DNA from: Calliopum simillimum
Taxonomy: Eukaryota > Arthropoda > Insecta > Diptera > Lauxaniidae
Reading direction: 5' to 3'
DNA: 64,000 nucleotides
NCBI GenBank assembly: GCA_951812925.1
Contig: OX638370.1
Coordinates: forward strand, 122,030,897 to 122,094,896
Under the pieces are notes generated by a model, which was given only the letters and a program-made list of their open reading frames with translations, ran no database searches and had not been told where the DNA came from. Shown one piece after another: positions 21,128-33,994 of this stretch (position 1 is the stretch's first letter; each line of letters opens with the position of its first letter). Position numbers and translations under genes: made by a program.

Positions 21128-22344
21128 GTATTTATGTTATGTTGTTCACGTATGTACATAATTTATTTTAGGTTAAACAAGAATAATAATAAGTAACACA
21201 GTGTAACAGATACTTTAGAACACACACTGGTCGGGAAATCAAAAAAGCTGGTCAAAATTCAAAAAATAAAGTTGTTGTTTTTGTACTTTTAACGGTTGGA
21301 ATTGGTAGAGTATAATCCTCTTCGTTCGTTTCAGCTCTGTGCCTAAAAAGCTCTTCTCACTGAAGTTTGAAGTTTATCTATTCTTGCGAAGAATTTTTTA
21401 TTTTTTAATATAAAGCGTCTCAGTAAAAGTGTGTAAAAAATAACTTCGGTTCATTTTCTTGGAATGCAACAAAATAGCGTCTCTCTGTGAAGGTTTATTT
21501 CATATGATTTTCAAATCCAAAGCGTTTTATCTCGTTCACAGTTTATATAAATAGGCAACTATTTCATGAAAATATATACCCAAAAAAAAATTGTTAAAGT
21601 GGTTTTTAATAAGATAAATGTTACAGCATCCACAGCTATTAATAGTATATTTTTCTACAATCCTCTAAAGAAATTAGCTGCCCCGAGGTGCCCGGAAAAT
21701 GGTTATTAGGACTTTTGTAAAGTATTTTATATTCGTAATAAATGATCCCAGAAACCAATCAAAAACCCCTTATCACCAACTTTCAGAATTTCGGCCAGGT
21801 TTCTTGATTTTGCGACCACTTTGGAACGGTCCAAATCGATTTTAGAGTTATTATTCATCTTGAAAAGACATCCAAAGCAACTAATTAAAACCGCTTGGCC
21901 TTGTTTGGGAAAGAAAAAGAATATGAAAATTATTATGTAAAAGGTAATAGTATTTACTAGAAATGTATTAAATAATTTTGGTACCTTATGGACAGTTTTA
22001 GTCCTTTTTTGCTATTTGGTACAAAATAGAAAAGCACATTTATCACCCCTGGTACAATGACAAATGTAAAAGAAAAGAAAACAAAAAACATGAAGTCAGT
22101 GTCAGTCAGCTTTTTGTCTTGTCTTTTCCTTTGTGCTGCATCTTCTTTTCAGCTCTGTGTGACCGCGTGTTTTGTCGTTGTTAATATTGAAATGTTTGCA
22201 TTTAATTTTACCTGGCTTAATAGCAAAATATTAAAATAATTTTAACTTTGTGCACACAAATACTTTTCTAATGGTGTATAATTCAAAGTCGTGCTCCATT
22301 TCTTACATAGTAAAATGAAATTCGATGGGGGGAAGGTGCCCTTT
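21128..22344. other. AT-rich spacer, no gene seen
   Basis: No motif-bearing frame, no inverted-repeat pair and no RNA gene could be supported here. Confidence 0.4.
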
Positions 22345-22438
22345 ACAGTTTTTTTAATACATCTAGCGAACGAAGCAAAACTTCGATATTTTTTAAACAA
22401 AGCAAAAAAAAAAATGTAAAAATTTTAAATTCTTTTAC

Positions 22439-22732
22439 TGCCATACCTAAATTGGAGTGTCAGGCGTTGGGTTATTTAACGTTACACAAAAGCGTCAAGC
22501 GCCATACCGAAATGAAGAGCGTTGCTTTGAAGTCATTTGTTTGTCAAAATCATATTGTTGTTTCTTTTTTTTACTTTTCTGCAGCTAACTTCACTCCATA
22601 ACGCATTGTCAAAATTGGAAATTCGAATAGCTCAGCGTTGAGCGTTGGCAATTTCGGTATGCGCCATACAAATTGTATGTGCATGAGAAATTTTTGACAG
22701 TAAAATAACGCTGACGCTTCAATTTAGGTATG
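22439..22732. mobile_element. 294-bp MITE inserted in repeat copy A
   Basis: Ends TGCCATACCTAAATTGGAG and CTTCAATTTAGGTATGGCA form inverted repeats that extend about 35 bp inward. It sits just before ACTCTTGTCTATAAC, which in copy B follows different DNA, so the insertion can be read by comparing the copies. Confidence 0.72.
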
Positions 22733-22976
22733 GCAATTACTCTTGTCTATAACATTTTTAGGGTCAGAAATAGGTAAAGACATATATAAGAAAGTAGATA
22801 TTAAAAAATTCTTACGATAAAAATTAACCGAAATATGGTTACTCGAACATGGAAATTTTGTGTATGTTTACTCAAAGCTAAGACGTCTTACGAAAAAAGT
22901 GTGTAAGGCAAAAATGCTCAGAATTGTCCAAATAATACTTATGATTTTTTGTCAGAATTTTTGGTGACATTTACAG

Positions 22977-23189
22977 CCTTATCATGTATGACGAACGAAT
23001 AAAGTGACTGATTTTCACTCATTAATATCAACGATTTAAAATTTTTTTTTAAGAACTTACTATAACCTAAGAGTTCATTTTAGTTCAAAGAATAAAGTTT
23101 GTAAGCATAAACTTCTAATCATCTTTTAACTTGGAGGATAAAAGCAGTTGAAAATCAATAAAACGATTCATTCGTCATACATGATAAGG
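22977..23189. mobile_element. 213-bp MITE inserted in repeat copy A
   Basis: Left end CCTTATCATGTATGACGAAC and right end TTCGTCATACATGATAAGG are inverted repeats of about 35 bp, followed inward by GATTTTCAC/GAAAATC. The sequence is absent from the equivalent place in copy B, near 25960. Confidence 0.75.
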
Positions 23190-23385
23190 ATATTAATAAT
23201 TTTTAAAAAATTGATAAACAAAAAATTAAAAAAGTCTACAAAAAATTCTGAAAAACTTCGTAAGCGTTTCTTGGCGCTCATAAACTTTTTTCGAAAGACA
23301 CCTTGTTTCCTTTTTGGCATGTTTTAAGGACATAATCAATAGACTATTATGAAACTTACAATTTTCAAAAAAAAAAAAAACCTAA

Positions 23386-24559
23386 TTTTGGCACCTTTCT
23401 TGATTATAACTAAGAAAAATTATGTTGTAAGGTGTAGACAAAAACCAAACAAAAAAAAATTATTAATTAAAATACCGAAGAATCTTGTTCATGTGTAAGT
23501 CGCGCTTTTAAAGAAACATGTCAAATATTAAAAATTATTTATGCAGTCGTTGTGCTATAGTCATGTTCATATGAAGACACGATGGTAAAAATTAGCTGCA
23601 ACATCTTGTTTAATTAATGTTAAAAAATTAAAAAAAAGAACATGCATTAATAAAAATAACTTAGCAAGTCCTTTCATTTCAATATGGAAATTAAATATAC
23701 TTATATTATTAAAACGAGTTAACCTTTTGAATAAAACACGCCGACAGTCGTCTTAAGCATTTTCTTTATTAAATGAAAAATATTGTCAAAAAACTGACAG
23801 TGTCTTTGACTGCTGTCAATTCCTCACGAAACTTACCATCCATCTTAAATGTTAACAAGAAAAATAATTAATATTTAATTAGTCAACAGCATTCAAATGT
23901 CATCTTAATGCATATTTCCCATCAGCTTTTCAGTGTCTTTCAGAAAAAATGTCAGTTGTTATTTTTTAATAGTTACATTTACAATTGTAATCATTATTTA
24001 CACAATATCCTACAACTTTTGACGGATGAATTGACAATTCTGCTTTTGTACGTAAAATTGAAAACCATTCGGATACTCCACAAAGGATTGGCATGAAAAA
24101 TTATACTGTAACATCCTATAAATGTTGTTATGCAAATGCACTTGACGTGTTGTAGGGAACGCCCAATTTTCATGTACGTATCTGAGGTATGTCGCAGAGA
24201 GATACAAATTGATGTTTTACAAGTCATACTACACGAGTTAAAATGCTAAAGATTTCAATGTACCTACGAGTACATGCAGTAAATAATTTGACTAATGATG
24301 CCATAGTTAAGAGAAGAATTTTAAGTCTTAACATTTTGCACTTAAAAAAAAAAATGCAAAATATAAAAACTTTTCGAAAAATCCGTAGAAATTTTTAATA
24401 CCTGAGCCGACGTGTTACCAGCTGCTACCTGTTCAATTTGTAGAGTAAGGATTGTTTGCTTATCGGCGGATCTTGATGATACCAAAGCGAAATCGTCGGC
24501 TTATAGTCATCTTGATTATGTCCTAAAAAACGTGCAAAAAAGGAACAAAGACGTTTACG
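23386..24559. other. AT-rich spacer, no gene seen
   Basis: Contains short open frames around 23908-24227 without recognisable motifs. No paired terminal repeats identified. Confidence 0.4.
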
Positions 24560-26190
24560 GGTTTTATTTCAGTTTTTTCAATATATCTAGCGAGCAAAGC
24601 AAAATTTCGATATTTTTAATAGAAAACCTTTTGTAGAAAATTAAATTTGCCATCTTAAAAAATTTTAAAAAAAATTGCTTATGCTAAAAATGTTGAAACC
24701 AAAAAAAGAAACAATAACGGTATTCACGAAGTAGGGCAGCCAGTGTGGCAAAAGGGTAGAAGAGCAAATCTGCTCTAAACAAGAACAAAAAACATTAAAG
24801 AAATTTAGCTACAAGTTAGCTCTTTTGCTACACAAAACCCTTGAGTAACTGCTGAAACAGAATGTGTAGCTGAAGCTTGAAGTGCGAAGTAAGCTACGAA
24901 CTGTCAAAAGTAGACTGCACATATTTCAATACACGTCAACATAATGTGAAGTTAACGCTGTAGCTAAAGCTTGCGGCGTAGTACAAAGTTCGAACTTTTC
25001 AACTTTGTCGCTTGCTGCATGCCTTTTGACAGAAGAACGATGTTACCGAATGGATGAAAATTAATTTGTAAACATTTTTAATGATTTTAAAGGTTGATTC
25101 ATCGCAAAATTCATGCAAATTTTATAAGAAAAGCAGCGAATAAAGTTATAGAAAATATTTTAAGTTTCAAGAGGTTATGTCATTTTATAATTTATGCAAA
25201 TTTTACAAAGAAATGAGATCGGCAACTCTATTCCATATGAAGCGAACTTCTCCATTCAGTTTATAGAAATTCTCAAAGCGCTTCATCGTCTGCTACACTT
25301 CATTTTGTACTACAGCGGCATACTACGGCTTCATCATTCTGTTCAGTTCTTTAATTTGAATAGCTTTTCTACTACAGCAAAATGTGTCAGAATTATGTTG
25401 ACATTTGTTTTTAAATAAAATTAATTGTCTTTTTTTTGCAAATTATAACAAAATGAACCGGCAAAAGGAAAAGCATAAAGCAGAAAAGACACTAAAAACA
25501 CCCTTGGACTTTTTTCATTCTTCCGTGGTAGGTATTTTCATAAGTTTTGATTCATTAATTTTGACACTAAATTTTTTTTATTTTTTAAAAGTATGTAAAC
25601 AAAATCCAGCTGATTTCGTAGCTCTTCAGCAATGATGCTACACAGCCGTTCGCTAACTAAGCCCACACTGTGCTTTTTAGCTAATCTGCCGCGCCAGCTG
25701 CCCTACTTCGTGAATACCACTAATAATTTCGAATTCTTGTGTTTTTTTACTCTTGCCTATAACTTTTTTAGAGTCGGAGATAGGTAAAGACATAGCAGAA
25801 AAAATTTACCGAAATATGGCTATTCGAGTATGGAACTTATGTTTATGCGGTCGGAAAAACAGCTTTTACTCAAAACCAAGGCGTCTTACGAAAAAAGTGT
25901 AAGAGGCCAAAAACGCTTAGAACTATCCAAAAAATACGCATGATTTTTTCAGAATTTTTGGGGATATTTTATAATTTTTAAAAATTAATAAAAATTAAAA
26001 AAATTCCAAAAAAAATCTGAAAAAATTCACACGTATTTCTTGAACGATTCTCTTATTTCGTAAGAAGCCTTGGTTTTGAGTTAAAACAGTTTTTCCAAAA
26101 AAACACAAAAATTTGAAATTTTCGCTTTTTTTTCTTTTGATTTCAACATTTTTAGCAAAAGCAATTTTTTTTTTTTAATTTTTAAATAAG
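24560..26190. repeat. Dispersed repeat, copy B, broken by one MITE
   Basis: The partner of copy A. GTTGAAACCAAAAAAAG near 24700 recurs inverted near 26140 (TTTTGATTTCAACATTTTTAGC), so copy B has inverted termini. The stretch 25870-26095 is a palindrome with arms of about 110 bp (AAACCAAGGCGTCTTACGAA against TTCGTAAGAAGCCTTGGTTT). No coding. Confidence 0.6.
24719..25718. mobile_element. 1.0-kb MITE-like element with 21-bp terminal inverted repeats
   Basis: Starts GGTATTCACGAAGTAGGGCA and ends TGCCCTACTTCGTGAATACC, perfect inverted repeats with one extra matching base inward. It is inserted in repeat copy B. An internally deleted relative lies at 39152-39309. No transposase; superfamily unresolved because the flanking duplication is unclear. 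Confidence 0.8.
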
Positions 26191-26645
26191 CTGTTTTGAT
26201 GGGAAATTTAATCAAAAAATCAAATATAGTCAATTTAGATTAGGTCCCATGCGATGAAAAAAATTTTTAATAAAATCTCATGGGATTTTTGCGTAATTTC
26301 ATGCAATTCTAGAAAATTATCATGTGTATTTTTTTGTCTTAAGACAATTTGCTTCAAATCTCTTGCAAGTGATTAAGAAATCTCATGATATGTAAAATAA
26401 AATATTAATAGAGTTTCACACGATTTTCGTGAAATCTTATATACCATCTAGATACTCATACTTTGTAGCTCAATTTCGATAATATTTCTTGCAAGTTTTT
26501 GTGAAACCTCACGCAACAAAAATGTTTAAAGTATTGATTTTACATAACACATTTTGAGGACTTAATTTGCAAATTAAATTATTGAACAAACTGTAATGGG
26601 TACATTTCTTTTAAAATAAAGTATTCAAGCATTAATCTTGTATCC

Positions 26646-27768
26646 TGGGGGTCGATTCTGGTTCAGTGAAACTGTGAAGTGTAAAAAAATTTATCACTTT
26701 CATTTTCACCGAATCTTTTCACTTCACTTCATCGATTGAAGCGATTCTGGTTTACAAAGTGAAAAAAAGCGAGTTGAATAAAATTTTCAATGTGGTGTGT
26801 GAAAATTAACTGACATTCTCTAGCTGACAAATAGTTTGATTTAAAATACAAATTTTATACACATACGTAATGAGATTCTGTAGCTGATGTGATAGAGGGT
26901 TTGCTTTTTTAATATTTCGGAGCATTTTTTTAGGAGTTCAATCCCAATGGGGGACAGTTATTTTTTTTTTTTTATTTTTTTTTAATAATTAACGATTACC
27001 TCTTTTTAGTTAAGCAGAGGTAAGCGCTTACTCCTTGGGACAAACTATGAAACGATGCTTCTTATGGAACGTAAGTGCTTGGAGCTGACAAATACATAAA
27101 TGCTAATGAAAAGCTTTTAAATCACTCTTTTCCCCTTGGTCGAAATTGATTTTTAGAATACAAACAAACCACGATTACGGCCACACGGTTCTAGCTAAGA
27201 GAATGAAACTTGGTACAGATAATACTTGGGGTCGAAGTGTGATTGAGATTCAAATTCAGGCGGATAGTTTCAGAGTCTACAAAGGACAGAAAGTCTGATT
27301 TGCGATCCGATCTAAATCACGCTGTCCACTTGCTTTAGGGGGTCAAAACGAACTCTAGTTTTTTATCTGAACCAACTAAAACTGGACTGCGATGGAATAA
27401 GCTGCGTTAAATTGAAGCGAAACGAATATAGAATCAATCTAGGTCGTGGAGTGAAATTTCCTTACGTTTTGCAATTTTAAATTTATCCACCTGATTGAGC
27501 ACCTTCAATTTCCGGCCATTTACATCAACTTATTGTTAATGTTTTAAAGGAAACCGCATTTGAAATATTGTTTTGATTTGTTTATGTTTGTTTTTCATTA
27601 AATTAAATTTTTATCACTGTCGAATTTGTCAGTGAAAACTTTTGCTTGAGGTGTAAAAAAATCTTTTCACATTTTTTAAAATATTAATCAACAAGAATCG
27701 CTTTTACGGTGAAGTGATAAAAAATCTTTTCACTTCGACTTTTCACTGAACCAGAATCGACCCCCTGT
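26646..27768. mobile_element. 1.1-kb non-autonomous element with long inverted termini
   Basis: GGGGGTCGATTCTGGTTCAG at 26646 is matched by CTGAACCAGAATCGACCCCC ending at 27768, and the match extends through GTGAAA. Subterminal GTGAAGTG and TTTTCACTTC motifs recur several times near both ends. The interior has no coding. Neither TA, TTAA, TWA nor 8-bp duplications were evident. Confidence 0.75.
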
Positions 27769-28446
27769 CTAGAAATTAACTACTCAAGATTTCGAAATAG
27801 TCACTGGACCAGACAAAGGCATTGACATAACATTAAACTTTATATATGACCCTGTCTTTTCTGTGTACCTACTGACTCAGACATTGCAAATGCACCATGT
27901 CTTAAGAAATGTTAACAACATACATTACAGCATAACTGCATAGGATGGTCCTAAGACATTAATTTTCCTTAAGGAAAAAAAAAAAAAATATAAGGAAATC
28001 TTCAAAGACGACAAACAGCCTACGCATTGCTATAAAAACAGAAAACCAGCTTACGCTGTTAACGCAAAGTTATAAAAAATTCAGCTTAAAGATTGTGTAT
28101 CGCAATGTGAAATGTCTTTATAGATACAACACTCAAACGATGCACAAAATATGAGTGTAATTTCTTTAAATTTGCAAATAAGAAACCTCCAAAGTTGTGC
28201 CATAAAATGCTTAGATGTGGGTGTGGAGTTGCACTCTTTTTTTTTTTTTTTTTAACTACAAGTTGCATTTTATGCCCATTTGTATGGAACGAAGATATGC
28301 ATCAAGGCATCTTTGTTAAGAAATAATTTTAACAAACTTACGAAGAAAATTTAAAAATGCAGATGGTTAACTTAGTTTTATACCGTAACTAGCGAATTAA
28401 ATTAACAATTAACTCTCACTTTCGGGACAGAGTTGTAGCTTAGGTA
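27769..28446. other. Spacer, no gene seen
   Basis: No supported feature; a short open frame near 28086-28268 is driven by an A-run and is not considered coding. Confidence 0.4.
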
Positions 28447-28450
28447 ATAA

Positions 28451-30141
28451 CCCAAGGCACTATAGGTCAAAAGGCACACTTTTTTGGCCAAAATTCAATT
28501 TTTACAAGTGTTGCTAATGAGTTTTTGTTGATGCAGTGTAACGGAGAATACTTCAATACAAGCAAAAATGTGTTTTGTTTTGGGGAAAAATAATTTTCCG
28601 TTCCTCAGCGATGTGTCAAAGTTGATGCATTTGCATTTTACTGAGATAACTCAATAAAATCGTGATTTTAGGTCTTTTTTTCAATTAATAAAAAGTAATG
28701 AAAATAATTTGTTTTTTTCTAAAACAAAAATTTATCAAATTGATGATGTTATGTATAATGCAATATGGTTCAAAACATTTTAATATATTTTGGTTTTCTG
28801 TGGAAAAATCTACAATTTAAATTAGACCCCTGACTTTTAGTATTTTTTTTTAAGCTTTTAAAATTTTGTTGGAATTTGTTAGTCCTAAGAAACCCAAAAC
28901 TAGTAAGACGGTGCTATTGTTAATGTTATTAAAAAATTTAGACCAATATCTAAGATCCAATTCAAATTGGCTGAGTTATAGCAACGAAAAGTTCATTTTT
29001 ATAATAGTTTTTTACATTTTTTCGTGTTTAAGCCAAATTAAACACGGTTTTTTGGCCAGCAGCTTATACAAATATATATTTTTATATTTTACTTCAATAG
29101 AATATTTAATTGCAAGTATTTGGAATTCAATTTGAGCAGAATCGGATCATTTTTTAAAAAGTTATTAAGGTTTTAGTGAAATAAGACCGTTTCGGTTTTC
29201 ATACAAAACACAAATTATTTTTTAAATTTTTGTTGAAAAAATTTATTTTTTCTATGAAAATCGAAATGGTCTTATTTCACTAAAACCTTAATAACTTTTT
29301 AAAAAATTATCCGATTTCGCAAAAATTTAACTCCAAATATTTGCAATTAAATACTCTATTGAACTAAAATATATATTTGTATAAGCTGTTGGCAAAAAAA
29401 CCGTTGACGACAGCACTTGCACAAAACATAATGGAAACGGATCACACAGCTGATTTTAACAACGAAAAATTAGTACTTTTATTGCTTTTGAGGGTAGTTT
29501 TAGACTGCACCAAATTTTTTTTATTTTTTTTTGTATAATTCATTACATTACCACTTTTTACCTTCAAAACGTGCTCTTAAAAAGTGCCATACAATACTTT
29601 CTTCAAAAGTTATTGCAGATTTAAGATGATATCATGAAATCCAAAGTTGTGTCGTTTTACCCTTTTTATGAGATTTCAAGATGTCATCTTAAATCGGCCA
29701 TAACTTTTAAAGGAAGTATTGTAGCTCATTTTGAAGAAACATAACGGAACTACGTAATACATAAGGTAAAAAAATAATGAAAATTTTGTGCAGTTTGCAT
29801 CGAACCTCAAAAATAGACAAAATAGCCATTTTTCATGAGTTTGACCTCAAATATCTCCAAATTCTGAGATGGTGGGTTAATTCTGACCTCAGATTCGGAT
29901 TCAACGCATAAAGTCACTTTGGAAATGCTTGAAAACAAAATCTTGCTGGTATGTGTTATTAATTTAGGGAATTTATTATGTGCCATTTTTGACCCGGTAG
30001 TCCAAGGGTTAAGAGTTTTTCAGAATTGTTTTTTTAGTCTAGAGTCAACATAAGAATTATATTTGCAGTCGGTATCCATGATAATATGGACGTTATGAAT
30101 TTTGGCCAAAAAAGTATGCCTTTTGACCTATAGTGCAAGGG
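28451..30141. mobile_element. piggyBac-type non-autonomous element made of nested palindromes
   Basis: The left end CCCAAGGCACTATAGGTCAA (28451) pairs with TTGACCTATAGTGCAAGGG (to 30141), and the pairing continues through TTTTTTGGCC. TTAA follows on the right (30142-30145); on the left stands ATAA, one change away, which points to a TTAA target. Two inner palindromes are present: 29050-29400 (GTTATTAAGGTTTTAGTGAA arms) and about 29575-29740 (TTTAAGATGATATCATGAAA arms). No transposase. Confidence 0.65.
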
Positions 30142-30323
30142 TTAAAATTTCAAGCGCTTCTTAACCAAGCACTTTAAAAGCGCTTGTTCCTACACACTAA
30201 AAAATTATAGTTTTCTTTTCTTAATTTTGATTCCCTTTAGTATTGATTTTAAACTTTTTTGGTATTAAATTCCGATTTTTTCCAAAAAGGTTTGAAATTT
30301 ATTCCAAAATAGTTTTAAATTAA

Positions 30324-31956
30324 TAGGGGAGAGTCACCGGTTATGAGACACTTCCAGGAATGAGACAGTCGATTTTTTTAATTATGCAAAACTAACTGTC
30401 CTCTTGCTATGGCCAATTTTTTAAGCCAACACCGAAGTGAAAAGATCTATTGGTTATTTAATTTATACACCTCAACTCGACTGTAAAAAGTTTTTTATGA
30501 TCTGTTTCAAAGTGTTATATTTTGGATTTAATCAACTGGAAATGGGAAGTGTCATTCGTTAGCGTTTAGTGTTTTATATCTACTTTGTGATACGATTTGG
30601 GTTTGTGCAAATATAAATGGTTAAAACATTCTATTTTGGCTTTTCTTAAAAAGTGTCATATATCCGCGTATGAGACACTTTTTTTTCGAACCCAAATCGT
30701 GTGCAACTGTCAAATATCGACATTTATGTAATGATTCATGTGTTAACGTGCAGTTATGGTATTTTTATTTCGTATTTTCTAATTTAAATTGCATTTTTAA
30801 AGGTGTCTCATACCCGGATACAAAATTTGTAACGATATGGAAATTTTTTCTTTCGAACCAAAATCTAGTGCAACTATCAAAAATCAATATTAATGTAACG
30901 AAAAATGAATAAAAGTTTGTGCTACCACACAGTCATGAGGTTTTTATTCCATACTAGAGTTCGCCTTGTGGCCGAATTTCGACCATTTCGATTTGACCAT
31001 AAAATAAAGGAAAAAGTTTTTATACCCTTCCTTGGTCGATAAAACACAAAAAGCTTTTAATATTCTTCCTTAGGGTTTGAATTATCTGCATCGGTGCAGT
31101 AGCTAAGTTGCAATATTGTACTTTCCATTTAGAGGCGTGTAACTCCTACTAAAGAGCAAACAGTTTTTGATATCTTTCTATACCCAAATTCATAGAAATC
31201 AATCATGCTATCGTGCTATATAGTGCTAACTCTATCATCATACCAAATTTCGTTGAAATCGATGCAGCGGTTTAGCTGTGAGAGCGTTTTTTTCATTTAG
31301 GGGCGTGGCACCGCCCACTGAAAAACATAATGGTCATATTATCATTCCTTAGTGCTAACGCTATCTCCGTACCAAATTTTGTTAAAATCGATGCAGCGGT
31401 TTAGCTGTGAGAGCGTTTTTTTCATTTAGGGGCGTGGCACCGCCCACTGAAAAACATAATGGTCATATTATCATTCCTTAGTGCTAACCCTATCTCCATA
31501 CTAAATTTCGTTAAAATCGATGAAGCGGATTAGCCGTGAGAGCGTTTTTTCCATTTAGGGGCGTGGCACCGCCCACTTTAAAAAAAAATTATAGTCCACT
31601 GCTTCTCCTCTCAACCTTTCCAACAAAAAAAAATCAAGCAAATCGGTTGAGATTAAGGTATAGAAACAGGGACTGAATCGATTTCGTTTGCCTATTTATA
31701 TATAGATTTTCTGATTTTCATTGCATTTTTCTAGGTGTCACATACCCGGATACAAATTTTAAATTGCTAAAAAAAAGTACATACTTAGAAAATTGACCGT
31801 AACTTTTGAATGTGATGAAATAACTTTCTACGTCCTTCAGAAGAAAGTTGTGTGCATTTCATACCTTTATATGTATAAAATATCTGAAACGGTTTGACCA
31901 GTAAAAAGTTATGACTCAAAAACAAAACCCGTCTCATACCCGGATACATTCCCTTA
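30324..31956. mobile_element. Inverted-repeat element with internal duplications
   Basis: Left TAGGGGAGAGTCACCGGTTA, followed by TGAGAC, is imperfectly inverted at the right as GTCTCATACCCGGATACATT then CCCTTA. The phrase TACCCGGATACAAA recurs at about 30812 and 31741, and the segment at 30690 is repeated at 30854 (GTGCAACTRTCAAA). A 129-bp tandem repeat block sits inside. No coding; superfamily unknown. Confidence 0.5.
31128..31585. repeat. 129-bp tandem repeat, about 3.5 copies
   Basis: GATGCAGCGGTTTAGCTGTG occurs at 31261 and 31390, and in a variant at 31519, an exact 129-bp spacing. Each copy carries GGGGCGTGGCACCGCCCAC, which can form a GC-rich hairpin in otherwise AT-rich DNA. A more diverged unit precedes at about 31132. 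The block ends in AT-rich sequence with TATATATAGAT near 31700. Confidence 0.85.
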
Positions 31957-33994
31957 CTTTTTTTGGCATTGTTCTATATAAATGCTTTTTGGTTTTAAAA
32001 TTAATCTAAAATTTTAACTTTTAAATTTAGCAGCACTAAGACAATGATTTTCACCCTGCAAAAAATGAGTACCGGTTGTTTTTGATTTTTTTTTTTTATT
32101 ACTATTTTTGTTTCACGTACGAGTATCTGGAACATTTTCCGTATTTTCTAGGTATTCGTATCGCTATTTTTCCAACAGAGTTTTCTGTCAGTTTTTGAGT
32201 ATTAAAATTTTAAAAACAAAATCAAAATTTGTTAAACGTCGTGAAGATGATCTAAATTATTTGTGCAACATTTGAAAGAAGAAGATATCCTAGGAACATA
32301 CGTCAATATGCAACATTAAAAACTAAACTGCAGGGTGAGGAGTACCTTGTTGGTAATTCAAAACTATGATTTTAAAAACAAATTTTATAATTCTTCACTT
32401 TTATTCTTTCTGATTCGCTGAAAATACATTGCGCATACATTCCAGCTTAAAATACGCAACCACAAAGTTGAAAAACCGTTGAAGAGTCTAGTCACCTTTA
32501 CATCATTAGTGCATCCCAAGACCCATTAACAGGAAAATCCTTACATTGCGCCAGTTGCAATGGGGTTTTAAAATAAGAACTGCCTACACATGGATAGTGT
32601 CACCAATGTAATGTTAGTGCTAATGAACGCTTCTTCATCATTAAAACTCCTGACTCTTTAAACATTTCATGAATCATCATAGATGATCTTAAAATGAGTG
32701 AAATGAGTGGTGTTAAATGTTCAAGAATTTCTCAATTAGATAGTGTTACAGAAGGTGATGAAAACATTTTAACGACAACAGCTAACGGTTGAAAAGACGT
32801 TTAATAATGTTAAAATAAGAACAATGTATTTACGTACAAAATGTGAACTTAATTTAAAATAAAAATAATTTACTAATTTCATATGCGATTTTTATTGGCA
32901 TAAGTTCATGCACAGTACCAGTACGCGTCCTTAGAAACCTACCGGGATTATTGTAGGTACGTATAACGAGTATAATACCTGTACGCATATTTAGCAATGT
33001 AGTTGTACTATTTCAGATACGTACAACAGATACAGTACCGGTATGCGTATCTAAGTATTTATGCAGGGACGAGAAACAGATACAATACCAGTATTGGTAT
33101 TTTCAAAAACAAACAAAAAAGAATACGTGTTTGTGTCCCCGATACATACGCCGCACAGTGTGACTTTTTTCGATGAAAATGGACAAAATCAATATCCCGA
33201 CGCTACAGAATAGCTAAAAAAATTAGGGTGGTGGCATTCGAAAGGTAATTGCATGTACTTTTTGGGAAAATTGGTCCCGAACGTACTTACAAGAGTCCGC
33301 ATCCCTAAAGAACGACCTAAACATGGGTTTTTTTTTTTCTTACATTATACAATAAATGAGTAAAAAATTTTTCCCCAGGGAATGCCCATTATAAAATGGG
33401 CTGCTGATTCCGAAAATCGCATTAGTTTTTTTTTTATTTCGTGTCGTTTTCGAGATATCGGTCATTTTCGGTTTTCGGACCAAAAAAAAAAAGATAGTTC
33501 ACTTTAAATACAAATATCTCAAGAACCAATGTTTGTATTCAAACGTATTATATAAAGGTAATTAAATTGCCCACAAATAATATTCACATCACTTTTTGGT
33601 TGGTTTGTTAGTTTCGACGAAATAAATTGATTTCTAAAAAAAACATTTTTTTTTCGAAAAAATTAACAAAAAATCAAAATCAACTGCAGATTTATACAAG
33701 AAGAAATAACTCTTTTGTAACTTTTTGTTTTTTTGTATCATAGACTATATATTTGTGAAGAAAATAAGATACCACTTAAAAAAATCGATGGAAAAATGCA
33801 AAAGTTGTATACAATTCATTGAAAAGTTACAATACCTAAGTTTTTTAATCCACTGTACATGAAAAATACAAAATTAGCGCATTCTTGTGTTAAATCGATG
33901 AATTTAACTATATGATCCTTACATCTGAGGTGTATCATGTGTTGAGTAAACTTATGCAGGATATTACGAGGAATATTTTTGTGGAAAATTTTAA

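Larger units (their letters stand above)
22345..23385. repeat. Dispersed repeat, copy A, broken by two MITEs
   Basis: It shares long stretches with 24560-26170: ATCTAGCGARCRAAGCAAAA at 22363, then ACTCTTGTCTATAAC, AGGTAAAGACATA, CGAAATATGG, GTCTTACGAAAAAAGTG and TGATTTTTTGTCAGAATTTT. The last part (about 22880-23310) is internally palindromic. Family unknown; no coding. Confidence 0.6.

Noticed and set aside
24719..25718. Open frames inside the 1-kb MITE as a transposase
   Set aside because: The longest are about 75 codons with no DDE, HTH or zinc motif.
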